From: Bacteroidota bacterium
GTDB taxonomy: Bacteria > Bacteroidota > Bacteroidia > UBA7662 > CANHCV01
Reading direction: 5' to 3'
Length of the DNA: 64,000 bases
NCBI GenBank assembly: GCA_947459245.1
Contig: CANHCV010000004.1
Location: forward strand, 1 to 64,000
The notes beneath the pieces were generated by a model. The model made no database searches and was not told where the DNA came from. It saw only the letters and a list, made by a program, of their open reading frames with translations. The translations under genes were made by a program, and so were the position numbers. Positions 19,944 to 30,017 of the stretch are shown in pieces. Positions within the stretch are counted from its first letter, which is position 1; every line of letters starts with the position of its first letter.

Positions 19944-20365
19944 AATGGATCATCGCTTCCGACCATGCGGGATTTGAGTTGAAACAAGAAATCATTCGCC
20001 ATTTTCCTCAGTTAGAATTCCAGGATTTAGGTCCGGAATCAACCGATTCTGTGAATTACGCCGATTATGCTCATCGGTTAGCTGAAATGATTGAGCACCA
20101 AAAGGCCGACCGCGGGATTTTGATTTGTGGAAGTGGGGTAGGAGTGAGCATAACCGCCAATCGACATGCCAACGTTCGAGCTGCCCTTTGTTGGCAACCC
20201 GAAATTGCCCGATTGTGCAGGCAGCACAACGATGCCAATGTCATGTGCCTTCCTGCTCGATTCATTTCCGTGGAACAAGCCATCGAAATGATCCAAATTT
20301 TCGTTTCTGAACCGTTTGAAGGCGGTCGCCACCAAACACGAGTATCATCCATTGAATGTTGCTAA
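19940..20365 (+). CDS. rpiB: Ribose 5-phosphate isomerase B
   Basis: 'IIASDHAGFELKQEII', 'GILICGSGVGVSITANRHANVRAALC', 'HNDANVMCLPARF'. Confidence 0.94.
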   Translation: MKWIIASDHAGFELKQEIIRHFPQLEFQDLGPESTDSVNYADYAHRLAEMIEHQKADRGILICGSGVGVSITANRHANVRAALCWQPEIARLCRQHNDANVMCLPARFISVEQAIEMIQIFVSEPFEGGRHQTRVSSIECC

Positions 20366-20366
20366 C

Positions 20367-22028
20367 ATGAGAAAATCATTATCCCTGTTTTTTGCGTTTT
20401 TAAGCGCATCTTTGTTTGCCCAAGTTCCCCAAGAAGGGTTGAAGTTTTTCAATCGTGGAGAATTGGAACAAATGATTCAAACCATAGGCGGCCCTTCGTT
20501 TCAAGGAAGGGGCGTAGGCCAACCCGGCTACCGCATGGCCGCCGATTACATTGCCCAAAATTTACGGGAGTGGGGCTTTCAAGAATTGAATCCCAACCCC
20601 AATACCTTGGTCAAAGAACCCGGATTTTTTCAAATGGTTCCCATGTGGAAGGAATCCATCAAAAGTGCAAACATCGCATCTTCCACCAAAGCGGTCATGT
20701 TGGGAGAACAGTTTGTTCCTTACCGAACCAATGGAATGAGTCAACTTACTGTTGAGGAATGGGTTTTCCTTGGATATGGAATTGAAGATGCGAAGTACAC
20801 CGATTTTGAGGTTAAAACAGACGTTCGTGGAAAGGGAGTGATTATTTGGGATGGAGAACCTCAACAAAAAAATGGAAATTATTTGTTGAGTGGAAGCAAA
20901 CAAGCCAGCAAATGGGGGCGTTTACAAACCAAAATCGAGAATTTATCCAAAAAAGGAGCGGTATGTGTTTTGGTGGTGACGCAAAACCCAGCGACCATTC
21001 AATCTCAACTCAACCGATGGAAAGAACCACGTATTCAGCTTGATACCACTTATTTAGATGTTTTGAAAGGCCAACGTTTTGATGTTGCTCCAGAAGAAAA
21101 GCTAATGCCAGTTCAAGAAATGGTGTTGGCTGATCCCTCTCAACAACCGAAGCCTGCCCCCAAAGCAGTTACCCGCCCCCCCGTTTTTTACATCATGGAA
21201 AATTCGGCCATGGAAATTTTTCCAACATTACCATGGAAAAAAATGATCAAAGCACGTCAATCTTTGAAAACCATGGCCAATCAAGGAGTTTTGATGAATG
21301 TGTCGCTTTCGGTTCAAAAGAATTTGGAGAAAATTGAAGAACCCAACGTGGTGGGATACATTCCCGGTGAAAGTGGAAAAACCGTGGTGGTGTCGGCTCA
21401 CTTGGACCACCTTGGCATACACGAAGGGAAAGTTTATCCTGGAGCCGACGATGATGGTTCAGGTTCATCCGCCATTTTGATGATGGCAAAAAACATCATT
21501 GAATTAAAGAAGGCCAATTTCCCGTTTCAAAATGGAATCCTATTCGTTTGGTTTACCGGAGAGGAAAGCGGACTTTTAGGGTCGGAGGTTTTTGCCAACG
21601 TTCCTACCATCAAAAAGGAGAATATCATTTGCAATTTGAACGTTGACATGATCGGGAGAAACGATCAGATTCACCAAGGAAATACCGATTATTTGTATTT
21701 GATAGGATCGGATAGAATTAGCCAACGATTGCACGAGATTTCTGAACAAGTAAACGAAAGGTGCTGCCAGCTAAAACTGGATTATACCTACAACGATGAA
21801 AAAGATCCAAACCGGTATTATTACCGAAGCGATCATTACAATTTTGCCGAAAAAGGAATTCCAGTCATTTTTTACTTCAAGGGAGTTCACGAAGATTACC
21901 ACAAACCAACCGATACGGTTGATAAAATTGAATTGGATTCTTATCTCAAAGCGTGCCGTTTGGTGTATGAAACGGCTTACGAACTCATTTCTCGTTCCGA
22001 AGATTTACCGCGAAAAACCAAAAAATAA
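20367..22028 (+). CDS. M28 family metallopeptidase (secreted)
   Basis: Signal peptide from ATG 20367; 'VVVSAHLDHLGI', 'GADDDGSGSSAIL', 'WFTGEESGLLGS', 'NVDMIGR'. Confidence 0.9.
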   Translation: MRKSLSLFFAFLSASLFAQVPQEGLKFFNRGELEQMIQTIGGPSFQGRGVGQPGYRMAADYIAQNLREWGFQELNPNPNTLVKEPGFFQMVPMWKESIKSANIASSTKAVMLGEQFVPYRTNGMSQLTVEEWVFLGYGIEDAKYTDFEVKTDVRGKGVIIWDGEPQQKNGNYLLSGSKQASKWGRLQTKIENLSKKGAVCVLVVTQNPATIQSQLNRWKEPRIQLDTTYLDVLKGQRFDVAPEEKLMPVQEMVLADPSQQPKPAPKAVTRPPVFYIMENSAMEIFPTLPWKKMIKARQSLKTMANQGVLMNVSLSVQKNLEKIEEPNVVGYIPGESGKTVVVSAHLDHLGIHEGKVYPGADDDGSGSSAILMMAKNIIELKKANFPFQNGILFVWFTGEESGLLGSEVFANVPTIKKENIICNLNVDMIGRNDQIHQGNTDYLYLIGSDRISQRLHEISEQVNERCCQLKLDYTYNDEKDPNRYYYRSDHYNFAEKGIPVIFYFKGVHEDYHKPTDTVDKIELDSYLKACRLVYETAYELISRSEDLPRKTKK

Positions 22029-23420
22029 ATGAGTGTAGTTTCTCAATTTTTAAAAGAATCGGATGGGAAAGCCTTCGATTCGGAACACCGAAGGAAAATC
22101 CAATTCAACATTGGAAAGTACGATCATTCGGTGGATATTGGGAAAGCGCTCATCAAAGATTTGCCGTATTTGCGGAAGAAAACCAACTACATCAAGTGGA
22201 AATCCATCGAAAATCTTGAAGCCTATTTGCTGGAGTTTGAAAGGAATTTTACTGCTCGAGGAGGAAAAGTAATTTGGGCAAGAAATGCCGATGAGGCCAA
22301 TACGGAAATTTTAAAAATTTTCCAAAAGCATCAAGCCTCCCAAGCAGTAAAATCCAAGTCCATGGTCACCGAGGAAATTCACCTCAATAAAGCCATGAAA
22401 GACCATGGAATTGATGTGCTCGAAACCGATTTGGGAGAGTTCATCGTTCAACTTAGAAATGAAGCCCCCTACCACATCGTAACCCCTGCCATGCACCTTT
22501 CCAAGGAAGACATTGCGCTTACGTTTCACGAAAAGTTTGGCCTCCCCATCAATTCTACCCCACAAGAAATTGCGGCTTTTGCACGCAAAATTCTACGCGA
22601 TAAATACCTGGAGTCGGCCATTGGAATTACAGGAGTGAATTTTCTGTTGGCCAAAGAAGGTGGCATGGCCATGACCGAAAATGAAGGCAATGGCCGGTTG
22701 TCGTTCGGTTACCCCAAAGTTCACATTGCCATTGCAGGAATTGAGAAGATTATTCCTTCCATGAATGATTTGAACCTATTTTGGCCCATGCTGGGTATTC
22801 ATGGAACGGGCCAATTCGTAACGGTTTATAATTCTCTGGTGTTTGGCCCGAAACAAAGCAAAGAGTCCGACGGACCTGAAGAAATGTACGTTATTCTTCT
22901 CGATAATGGTCGTACGGAAATCTTAGCAAAACCCGAAGCCCGTCAATCCTTGTATTGCATTCGCTGTGGTGCATGTCTCAATGCCTGTCCGGTTTACAAA
23001 AACATCGGTGGACACACGTATGGCACCACCTATGCAGGACCCATCGGGGCCGTTATTTCTCCTCACTTGAATGGAATGAAAGAAGCAGGGCACCTCAGTT
23101 ATGCTTCTTCTTTGTGCGGAAATTGCACGGAGGTTTGTCCCGTAAACATCGAATTGCACAAAATTTTACTAACCAACCGGAAAGAATACGTTGAAAATCA
23201 GTTTTCTACTTCAACGGAACGACTTACTTGGAAAATTTGGAAGAAAGCCATGTTGAATCGTTCATGGATGAATCAAGGTTCTGCCTCGGTGAAAAATTTT
23301 GTTTTTCGCCACCTCGCCAAATCCGTTTGGGGAAACCGACGGAGTCCCATTCATTTTGCTGAAATGTCTTTTCACGAATTATGGAAAGCAGAACGCGGAT
23401 TTCAGGACGAAAACTCCTGA
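22029..23420 (+). CDS. LutB/LldF-type iron-sulfur lactate utilization protein
   Basis: LUD domain; 'CIRCGACLNACPVY' and 'CGNCTEVCPVNIELHKIL' 4Fe-4S motifs. Confidence 0.9.
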   Translation: MSVVSQFLKESDGKAFDSEHRRKIQFNIGKYDHSVDIGKALIKDLPYLRKKTNYIKWKSIENLEAYLLEFERNFTARGGKVIWARNADEANTEILKIFQKHQASQAVKSKSMVTEEIHLNKAMKDHGIDVLETDLGEFIVQLRNEAPYHIVTPAMHLSKEDIALTFHEKFGLPINSTPQEIAAFARKILRDKYLESAIGITGVNFLLAKEGGMAMTENEGNGRLSFGYPKVHIAIAGIEKIIPSMNDLNLFWPMLGIHGTGQFVTVYNSLVFGPKQSKESDGPEEMYVILLDNGRTEILAKPEARQSLYCIRCGACLNACPVYKNIGGHTYGTTYAGPIGAVISPHLNGMKEAGHLSYASSLCGNCTEVCPVNIELHKILLTNRKEYVENQFSTSTERLTWKIWKKAMLNRSWMNQGSASVKNFVFRHLAKSVWGNRRSPIHFAEMSFHELWKAERGFQDENS

Positions 23421-24508
23421 CGAATTTGCGCAGAATGCTCCCCTAATCGTGGAGGTTCAGCTAATGGAATTTCTTTCTGCAAGGGTCCTCTCCAATGGAT
23501 AAAATCTCCCGATTTTTGAATAAACGCTGCTACTTTCGAATCTGTTAATGCCTCGGAAACGGTCATTACCGGTGCGATGGGTAATTTTTTAGAATGAAGT
23601 AATTGGATCCATTCTTCTCTGTTTTTTTTAGAAAAGAGATTTTGAAGCAACGCATGAATGTCGTTTCGGTTTTTTACCCGATTGGCGTTGCTGATCCAAT
23701 GTTCGGGAAGCGCAAATCCAAGAATGTCTGAAAGAAGTTGAAATTGATGGTCGGAACCGATGGCAATAACAAAAGGTTGTTGCTTGGAATCTCTGAAAAT
23801 GGAACCGTAAGGAACGATATTGGGGTGTTCAGACCCCATGGGTTGCGGGTTGAATCCGGCATTGAGCCAAGCGGATGCTTGATTGGTAAGGGATTGAAGG
23901 GCGACCTCCCAAAGGGAAACATCTACTGTATTTCCCATGGAATTCGTAGTGCGATCTAAGAACGCCAACAACGTTTTTTGAATCAGGTGATGCCCTGCAA
24001 GAACATCAATCAAAGCCACGGGCATTTTGTGGAAATCGGCGGTTGAATTACCGTTGATGTACATGAATCCACTTTCGGCCTGCAATAGCGCATCGTAACC
24101 AACTCTTTGATCGTTTTTTCCGTATGCAGAAATGTTGGCGACAATAGCTTTGGGGTTGATATCGTGAAGGTGTTGCGGGGTAAGCCCAAATTTGGTTTCA
24201 TCGCCCGGTTTGAAAGAAGAAATGATTAAATCGGATTGGGCGATGATGTTTTGTAAAATGGATTTATCCTGATCGGAAGAATAATCAAAAACGACCGATT
24301 CTTTTCCCGCATTGATCCAGGAGAAGTAACTGGGCCGATCGTTGTTCGGGTCTTCGGTAGGTAATTTCCAAGTTCGTGTAACATCGCCTTGTTGACTTTC
24401 TACCTTGATGACCCGGGCCCCGAGTTGCGCATAAAAATACCCCACCGAAGGGCCGGCTAACACATTGGCCAATTCCAAAACGGTAATGGACGACCAATCA
24501 AATCCCAT
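23402..24508 (-). CDS. CaiB/BaiF family CoA transferase
   Basis: 'ITVLELANVLAGPSVGYFYAQLGARVIKVE'; start set at 24508 by homology pattern. Confidence 0.9.
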   Translation of the reverse strand: MGFDWSSITVLELANVLAGPSVGYFYAQLGARVIKVESQQGDVTRTWKLPTEDPNNDRPSYFSWINAGKESVVFDYSSDQDKSILQNIIAQSDLIISSFKPGDETKFGLTPQHLHDINPKAIVANISAYGKNDQRVGYDALLQAESGFMYINGNSTADFHKMPVALIDVLAGHHLIQKTLLAFLDRTTNSMGNTVDVSLWEVALQSLTNQASAWLNAGFNPQPMGSEHPNIVPYGSIFRDSKQQPFVIAIGSDHQFQLLSDILGFALPEHWISNANRVKNRNDIHALLQNLFSKKNREEWIQLLHSKKLPIAPVMTVSEALTDSKVAAFIQKSGDFIHWRGPLQKEIPLAEPPRLGEHSAQIRQEFSS

Positions 24509-25131
24509 TATCCGCGGTTGAGGTGAGCAGTGAGATGGTCGATGACCATTTGAAGGCACAAATCGTAGCTTTTGATGTTGTGAATAACCAAGTCTGCTTC
24601 ATATTTGTACGGTTCTAGGAATTCTTTGTAACTGGGTAAAACATGATTGTTCCATTGGTACACCAACCAATCGGCTTCCAATCCTCGTTCGGCTTGGTCT
24701 CTTTTCAATCGTCTTTCCCACATTACTTCCTCGGTAGAATCGATGTAAATTTTCAGGTCGAGATTGTTCCGAATTTCTTCATTGTGGAAAATGAACAGCC
24801 CCTCCATGATGATGATGGGAGAAGGTTCGACCACGATGGTTTTGGGTTCAGCATCTTTATTGTTGAAGGTATATTCCAAATAGGAAACTTGTTGTCCAGA
24901 CCTAATGGAATTCAAGTCGTTTTGGAAGCGAACCATGTCGATGCTTTCCGGCAAATCGAAATGCGGGTGACCTTCGGGATCCCGGGGTTGGAAATCCAAT
25001 GGTTTGTAATAATTATCTTGGGAAATCACCGAAAGGTCTTTCCCTGAGAAAATATCTCTTAAGCGGTGCACAAAAGAGGTTTTTCCCGATGCACTGCACC
25101 CTGTAATACCGATGATATAAGGTCTTTTCAT
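24508..25131 (-). CDS. udk: Uridine kinase
   Basis: 'IIGITGCSASGKTSFVHRL' P-loop, 'ISQDNYYK', 'FDLPESIDM'. Confidence 0.92.
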   Translation of the reverse strand: MKRPYIIGITGCSASGKTSFVHRLRDIFSGKDLSVISQDNYYKPLDFQPRDPEGHPHFDLPESIDMVRFQNDLNSIRSGQQVSYLEYTFNNKDAEPKTIVVEPSPIIIMEGLFIFHNEEIRNNLDLKIYIDSTEEVMWERRLKRDQAERGLEADWLVYQWNNHVLPSYKEFLEPYKYEADLVIHNIKSYDLCLQMVIDHLTAHLNRG

Positions 25132-25133
25132 AC

Positions 25134-25163
25134 AAAAAAAAAGCTCCCTCACTGAGGAAGCCT
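25134..25163 (-). terminator. Rho-independent terminator-like hairpin with T9 tract abutting udk
   Basis: Minus strand GCTTCCTC-AGT-GAGGGAGC-TTTTTTTTT, then GT and udk ATG (25131). Confidence 0.75.
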
Positions 25164-25182
25164 TGAATTTCTTTCTAACAGA

Positions 25183-25398
25183 TTATTTGTTGTTTTTCTC
25201 TTTGATGCTTTTGTATGCGCCTTGTGCAATAAAATAGCTAGCAGCAAATCCCAAAACCATGATAATCAACGGCCAAGTGTAATTTCCATTGTAGCTCTGC
25301 TGGAAATATTTTTGGGGATCCATGGCTGTTAAAACGATGAACGTTAAAATTGAGATGCAGGTAATGATGGTGACAATCCAAGGAGTTGAAGTTTTCAT
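25183..25398 (-). CDS. Small two-helix membrane protein
   Basis: 71 aa with two hydrophobic helices; followed by the terminator above. Confidence 0.65.
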   Translation of the reverse strand: MKTSTPWIVTIITCISILTFIVLTAMDPQKYFQQSYNGNYTWPLIIMVLGFAASYFIAQGAYKSIKEKNNK

Positions 25399-25431
25399 TG
25401 GTATTTTTTTTACAAAAATAAGGAAGAAAAG

Positions 25432-26886
25432 TTACGTTGCAAGGCTTTTTTTGCTACCCATCCACAATCCCAAGAAGGTTATTGCGGCATTGATCAGTAA
25501 AATTTCATAACCAAATTGGTAGCCGCCCAACAGATTGAGTTTTTTCGCTAAAACATCGGAGAGTAAATAACAAATTCCGGGACTTAAAATGGCCATAATG
25601 GGGGCGAAAATGGGCGAAAGGACTCGCTTTGTGAAAATTCCAAACGCGAATAAACCCAAAAGTGGACCGTAGGTAAATCCAGCAATTTTAATGATCAAAT
25701 CAATGATGGTTTTGTTGTCGATTTGATAAAACACCAACAAACAAACAAAGAACAATGCCGTGAATCCCAAATGAACCCATCTGCGGATTTTGGTTTTCTT
25801 TTCCTCGGTGTAATTTTTATGATTGAATTGCAATAGATCGATGCAAAAGGAAGCGGTTAGAGCGGTAATGGCGCCGTCGGCGCTTGGGAATAGTGCCGAC
25901 ACCAAAGCCACCAAGAAAATCAATCCGAAAATAGGTGGCAAATGCTGAAGAGCAACCGTTGGGAAAAGGGTATCTCCGCTGGCGCTGATGCCCAATTCGG
26001 TTCCGTAAATGGTTAAAATGGCACCTAAAAAAACAAAAAGAAAATTGACAAACAAAAGGGTAGAGGCAAAAACCAACATGTTCTTTTGAGAGTCCTTCAA
26101 TGTTCTAACTGAAATGTTTTTTTGCATCATCTCTTGGTCCAAACCGGTCATGGCTATGGTGGTAAAGAATCCACCCAACAAGTGTTTTACCCAAAAAGAA
26201 GGGGTGTGATAATCGGTATTGATCCAAAAATCTAAATGAACAGATTTAATTTGATCCCAAACGGGAGCCGGGTTGTTCAGTTCACCGCTCACAAAAAGGG
26301 TACATGCTACCAAACCAAGAAGCATTAACGAGGTTTGAAGCGTATCGGTCCAAACAATGGTTTTTACACCGCCTTTAAAAGTGTAGGCCAAAATCATGAG
26401 CAGAATGATGATGGAAGTTGCTGCAAAATGCAATCCTAAATCGTTGAAAATGAATGTTTGGAGAATAGCGATCACCAAATAAAGTCGAGCGGTGGCTCCC
26501 AAAGTTCGGCTGATGATGAATACGGTTGCCCCGGTTTGGTAAGGCAGTGTTCCGAAGCGTTCTTTAAGGTAATGGTAAATGCTGGTAACATTCAATCGAT
26601 AATACAGGGGCAACAAAATGTAGGCTACTGCAAAGTACCCAAGAAAGAAACCCAAAACCACCATCATGTAGGTGAAACCTCCTTTGGCAACTCCACCGGG
26701 GACCGAAACGAAGGTTACCCCACTAAGGGAGGTGCCAATCATTCCGAATGCAACCAGCCACCACGATGAATTTTTATTCCCAACAAAATAGCCCTGATTG
26801 TCGGTCCCTTTGGCCGTTCGAAGGCTTACCCAAAAGAGGACCAGGAAATAAATTCCTAAAACCGAGGCTAGCAATAAGGGATTCAT
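25432..26886 (-). CDS. Sodium:solute symporter family protein (SSS)
   Basis: 'GYFVGNKNSSWWLVAFGMIGTSLSGVTFVSVPG' and multi-TM pattern. Confidence 0.9.
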   Translation of the reverse strand: MNPLLLASVLGIYFLVLFWVSLRTAKGTDNQGYFVGNKNSSWWLVAFGMIGTSLSGVTFVSVPGGVAKGGFTYMMVVLGFFLGYFAVAYILLPLYYRLNVTSIYHYLKERFGTLPYQTGATVFIISRTLGATARLYLVIAILQTFIFNDLGLHFAATSIIILLMILAYTFKGGVKTIVWTDTLQTSLMLLGLVACTLFVSGELNNPAPVWDQIKSVHLDFWINTDYHTPSFWVKHLLGGFFTTIAMTGLDQEMMQKNISVRTLKDSQKNMLVFASTLLFVNFLFVFLGAILTIYGTELGISASGDTLFPTVALQHLPPIFGLIFLVALVSALFPSADGAITALTASFCIDLLQFNHKNYTEEKKTKIRRWVHLGFTALFFVCLLVFYQIDNKTIIDLIIKIAGFTYGPLLGLFAFGIFTKRVLSPIFAPIMAILSPGICYLLSDVLAKKLNLLGGYQFGYEILLINAAITFLGLWMGSKKSLAT

Positions 26887-28826
26887 CCGATTTGGAGAAA
26901 TTGGGACATTTTTTGAGCAACTTTTTCTGGGGTAAATCCGAAATAATCGGCCAAAACGTTGCCAGGTGCTGAAGCTCCAAAAGTATCAAGGCCGATGTTC
27001 AAGCCGTTCATGCCAGTAAACTTCTGCCATCCCAAGGTGCAGCCCGCTTCAATCGAAATTCTTTTCGAAGTGGTTGGAGACAGGATTTCGTTGCGGTATG
27101 CTTCATCCTGTTCCCAGAACAGCTCCCAACAAGGGATGGAAACCACTCGAATATTTCCAGAGAAATCTAACTTTTGGGCCGCCTCAATGGCTACGTGAAC
27201 TTCCGAACCGGTTGCAAAAACAATGGCATCGGCAGGTAGCCCGGGTTTTGTTTCAAACTTGATGAATGCTCCTTTTTCAATGGCAACGGAACCTTCCAAA
27301 GTGGGCACGTTTTGACGCGTTAAAGCGATTAAACTTGGCCGATGGGTTTCTTTGAAATATTGGTTCATGCAGGCCAAGGTTTCGCGTGCATCCGCTGGTC
27401 GGAAAACCAATAAATTGGGAATGGCACGCAAACTCATCAAGTGTTCGATGGGTTGGTGGGTGGGGCCATCTTCTCCAACAAAAAACGAATCGTGAGTAAA
27501 TACATGCAAGGTTTGAATTTCTTGAATGCCACTCATGCGGATAGCATTTCGAGAGTAATCGGCAAAAGTTAAAAATGTTGCTCCAAATGAATGCATTCCG
27601 CCATAAAGCGACATTCCGTTTTGAATGCAAGCCATGGAAAATTCACGAACTCCGAAAGCAATGTTTCGGCCCAATCGATTTTCTTTGGAGAATTCACCCA
27701 CTTTTTTAGCAAATCCCTCCGTATTGTTTGACGGTTCTAGATCGGCCGATCCACCCATCAAATTGGGCGCAACATCGGCGGCTTGTTCCAAAACCATACC
27801 AAACGCTTTTCGGGTTGCCATGCTTTCGCCAACGGGAAAGTCCACTTTCATTTCAGGTACAGCCGAGAAAAGGGAGGCAACTTTAGGTTGATTTTGATGT
27901 GCTTGAATCCAGCGCTCTGCTTCTTCGTTGAAAACATTGAAATGGGTAGAGAAGCGCTGGTAAGTTGATTCCGATACTTGGAAGAATTTTTCCGGATCCA
28001 ATCCTAATTTGGATTTGGTTGCTGCAATTTCTTCCGGTTTTAGGGGTTCCCCGTGGGTTTTGTGCGATCCTTCCATGGATGCAGTTCCCTTTGCAATGGT
28101 GGTATTCCCGATGATCAATAAGGGCTGAGTTCGTGGAGTTTGGGCATGATCCAAACAAGCACGAATGGCCGCATGATCGTGACCATCAATGGTTCGAACT
28201 TCCCAGCCAATAGCTTGAAACAGTAATTCGAAATTGGTGGAATCTGATCTTGATGTTTTTCCCGAAATTTGAATGTCGTTTTTATCGTAAAAAACGACCA
28301 AATTGTCCAACGCCTGGTGTCCGGCAATCGCGGCAGTCCCGATGGCTACGCTTTCTTGAAGGTCTCCATCACCCACCAAAACGTACACCTTGTTTTTAAG
28401 AATTTCAGAACCTAAAACCGCTTCTTGATGCTTTTCAGCCATGGCCATACCAACTGCCATGGAAATGCCTTGGCCCAATGGCCCCGTAGTGGCTTCAACA
28501 CCGGGAGTGAGGTGAACTTCGGGGTGTCCGGGAGTTAAACTTCCCAACTGTCGGAAATTCTGAATTTCCTTCATTTCCAACAAACCCATCAAGTGCAACA
28601 TGGAATATTGAAGCATGGATTCATGTCCTGCCGAAAGGATAAATCGATCTCGGTTATGCCATTTTGGATATTTTGGAGCAAATCGCAAATAATCCATGTG
28701 GAGGATGCTCACAAAATCGGCGGAGGAAAAGGCCCCACCGGGGTGTCCGGAATTGGCGCTACGGGTGGCGTCCATGATCAATCCTTTTACTTCATTGATC
28801 ACTTGAAAATCGATGGAATTCGACAT
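26883..28826 (-). CDS. tkt: Transketolase
   Basis: 'RSANSGHPGGAFSSADFVSILH', 'GDGDLQESV', 'THDSFFVGEDGPTHQPIEHLMSLRAIPN'; start ATG 28826. Confidence 0.94.
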   Translation of the reverse strand: MSNSIDFQVINEVKGLIMDATRSANSGHPGGAFSSADFVSILHMDYLRFAPKYPKWHNRDRFILSAGHESMLQYSMLHLMGLLEMKEIQNFRQLGSLTPGHPEVHLTPGVEATTGPLGQGISMAVGMAMAEKHQEAVLGSEILKNKVYVLVGDGDLQESVAIGTAAIAGHQALDNLVVFYDKNDIQISGKTSRSDSTNFELLFQAIGWEVRTIDGHDHAAIRACLDHAQTPRTQPLLIIGNTTIAKGTASMEGSHKTHGEPLKPEEIAATKSKLGLDPEKFFQVSESTYQRFSTHFNVFNEEAERWIQAHQNQPKVASLFSAVPEMKVDFPVGESMATRKAFGMVLEQAADVAPNLMGGSADLEPSNNTEGFAKKVGEFSKENRLGRNIAFGVREFSMACIQNGMSLYGGMHSFGATFLTFADYSRNAIRMSGIQEIQTLHVFTHDSFFVGEDGPTHQPIEHLMSLRAIPNLLVFRPADARETLACMNQYFKETHRPSLIALTRQNVPTLEGSVAIEKGAFIKFETKPGLPADAIVFATGSEVHVAIEAAQKLDFSGNIRVVSIPCWELFWEQDEAYRNEILSPTTSKRISIEAGCTLGWQKFTGMNGLNIGLDTFGASAPGNVLADYFGFTPEKVAQKMSQFLQIG

Positions 28827-28874
28827 GGAAAAGGGAATTTTTTGCAAAGGTAAGGGGAAAAGCTTTTTCCCTTT

Positions 28875-29483
28875 TCACTCGTTGTTCACAACCCACTTTT
28901 GAGGGATGATTCGCTTCCAAATTTCTGCCACCAAAATACCGATGAATGACCCAACAACAACATCCATTGGAAAATGTTGTGCAAGGAAAATTCGAGAAAA
29001 TCCTACCAATGAAGCTAAAATTAGTAAAAAGAGGGTAGCTGATTTTGAAGGGACAAAAGAGGTTAATAGATAAAAAAAAGCGAATGCCCCAATGGTGTGT
29101 CCGGAAGGGAAGGAATGATGAAGATGAACTTCAACATGCTGCGGCAATTGAATCGCCCGATGCATTTTTTCGAAATGCAATTTTGGACGATCGCTTTCGG
29201 GGAAAACAACCCTTTTGAAAAACTGTCCAACCAACCCCGCAACCGAAGGTGCAAGTCCCAAGAACAATCCTTGTTTCCAGCCTTTCCAAAACATCACGAG
29301 GATGGAAAGGATTCCAATCAACCAACCTTCGCCCAAAAAAGTAATCCATTTCCAAAATTCGGGAATGGGGGAGAAGAGGTGATTGAAATAAAGAAAAACC
29401 GACTCGTTCCCCCAGGTAATGAGGGCAAGTAACCACAAGGCAAACCAAGCAGTCAAGAAAATTGAAACGCTTTTTTGGTGCAT
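28875..29483 (-). CDS. PAP2 family phosphatase
   Basis: 'KRVVFPESDRP', 'HHSFPSGHTIGAFA', 'SRIFLAQHFPMDVVVGS'. Confidence 0.88.
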   Translation of the reverse strand: MHQKSVSIFLTAWFALWLLALITWGNESVFLYFNHLFSPIPEFWKWITFLGEGWLIGILSILVMFWKGWKQGLFLGLAPSVAGLVGQFFKRVVFPESDRPKLHFEKMHRAIQLPQHVEVHLHHSFPSGHTIGAFAFFYLLTSFVPSKSATLFLLILASLVGFSRIFLAQHFPMDVVVGSFIGILVAEIWKRIIPQKWVVNNE

Positions 29484-29520
29484 TGAAGCAAATGTAGTTA
29501 CTTTTGTTCAAAACCTAATT

Positions 29521-30009
29521 TTGAGAACCCTCTATTTAATGCGTCACGGACAAGCCCTTTCTGCAGAAATGGGTCAGGCCGACTTTTCTCGGAAACTATC
29601 GGAGAAGGGGGAAGCAGATATTGCGCACGAAGCTCAAATATTACTTGAAAAAGCCATTCAGTTTGATTTGGTTCTGTGTTCACCCACAGAGCGCACCCAA
29701 AAAACTGCAGGAATTTTAGTTCATGGAATGGGTTTAAAACATGAAATCATTGAATTTGAAACACGATTGGTGAATGCATCTCCAGATCAAATATTCTTTT
29801 GCATCATGGAGGCCAATCCAGAAGCCAACCATCTGTTGGTTGTTGCTCACAATCCTGGAATATCCAATTTGGCTGGGATGTTGAGCACCCAAACCCCAAT
29901 TCTTTCTTTTCAACCCGGTGGAATTGCCGCCTTTCGCTATCCTGAAGCTCGTTCGTGGATGGAGGCGGCACAGCAAGAACCCGATTTTCTTTGGTACGTA
30001 CAGCCCTAA
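29521..30009 (+). CDS. SixA-type phosphohistidine phosphatase (histidine phosphatase family)
   Basis: TTG start 29521; 'LYLMRHGQAL', 'VVAHNPGISNL'. Confidence 0.85.
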   Translation: MRTLYLMRHGQALSAEMGQADFSRKLSEKGEADIAHEAQILLEKAIQFDLVLCSPTERTQKTAGILVHGMGLKHEIIEFETRLVNASPDQIFFCIMEANPEANHLLVVAHNPGISNLAGMLSTQTPILSFQPGGIAAFRYPEARSWMEAAQQEPDFLWYVQP

Positions 30010-30017
30010 TTTGATAA

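Noticed and set aside
19940-20365. Several overlapping minus-strand ORFs (20071..20352, 20078..20335) over rpiB
   Set aside because: Antisense shadows of a clear rpiB reading frame.
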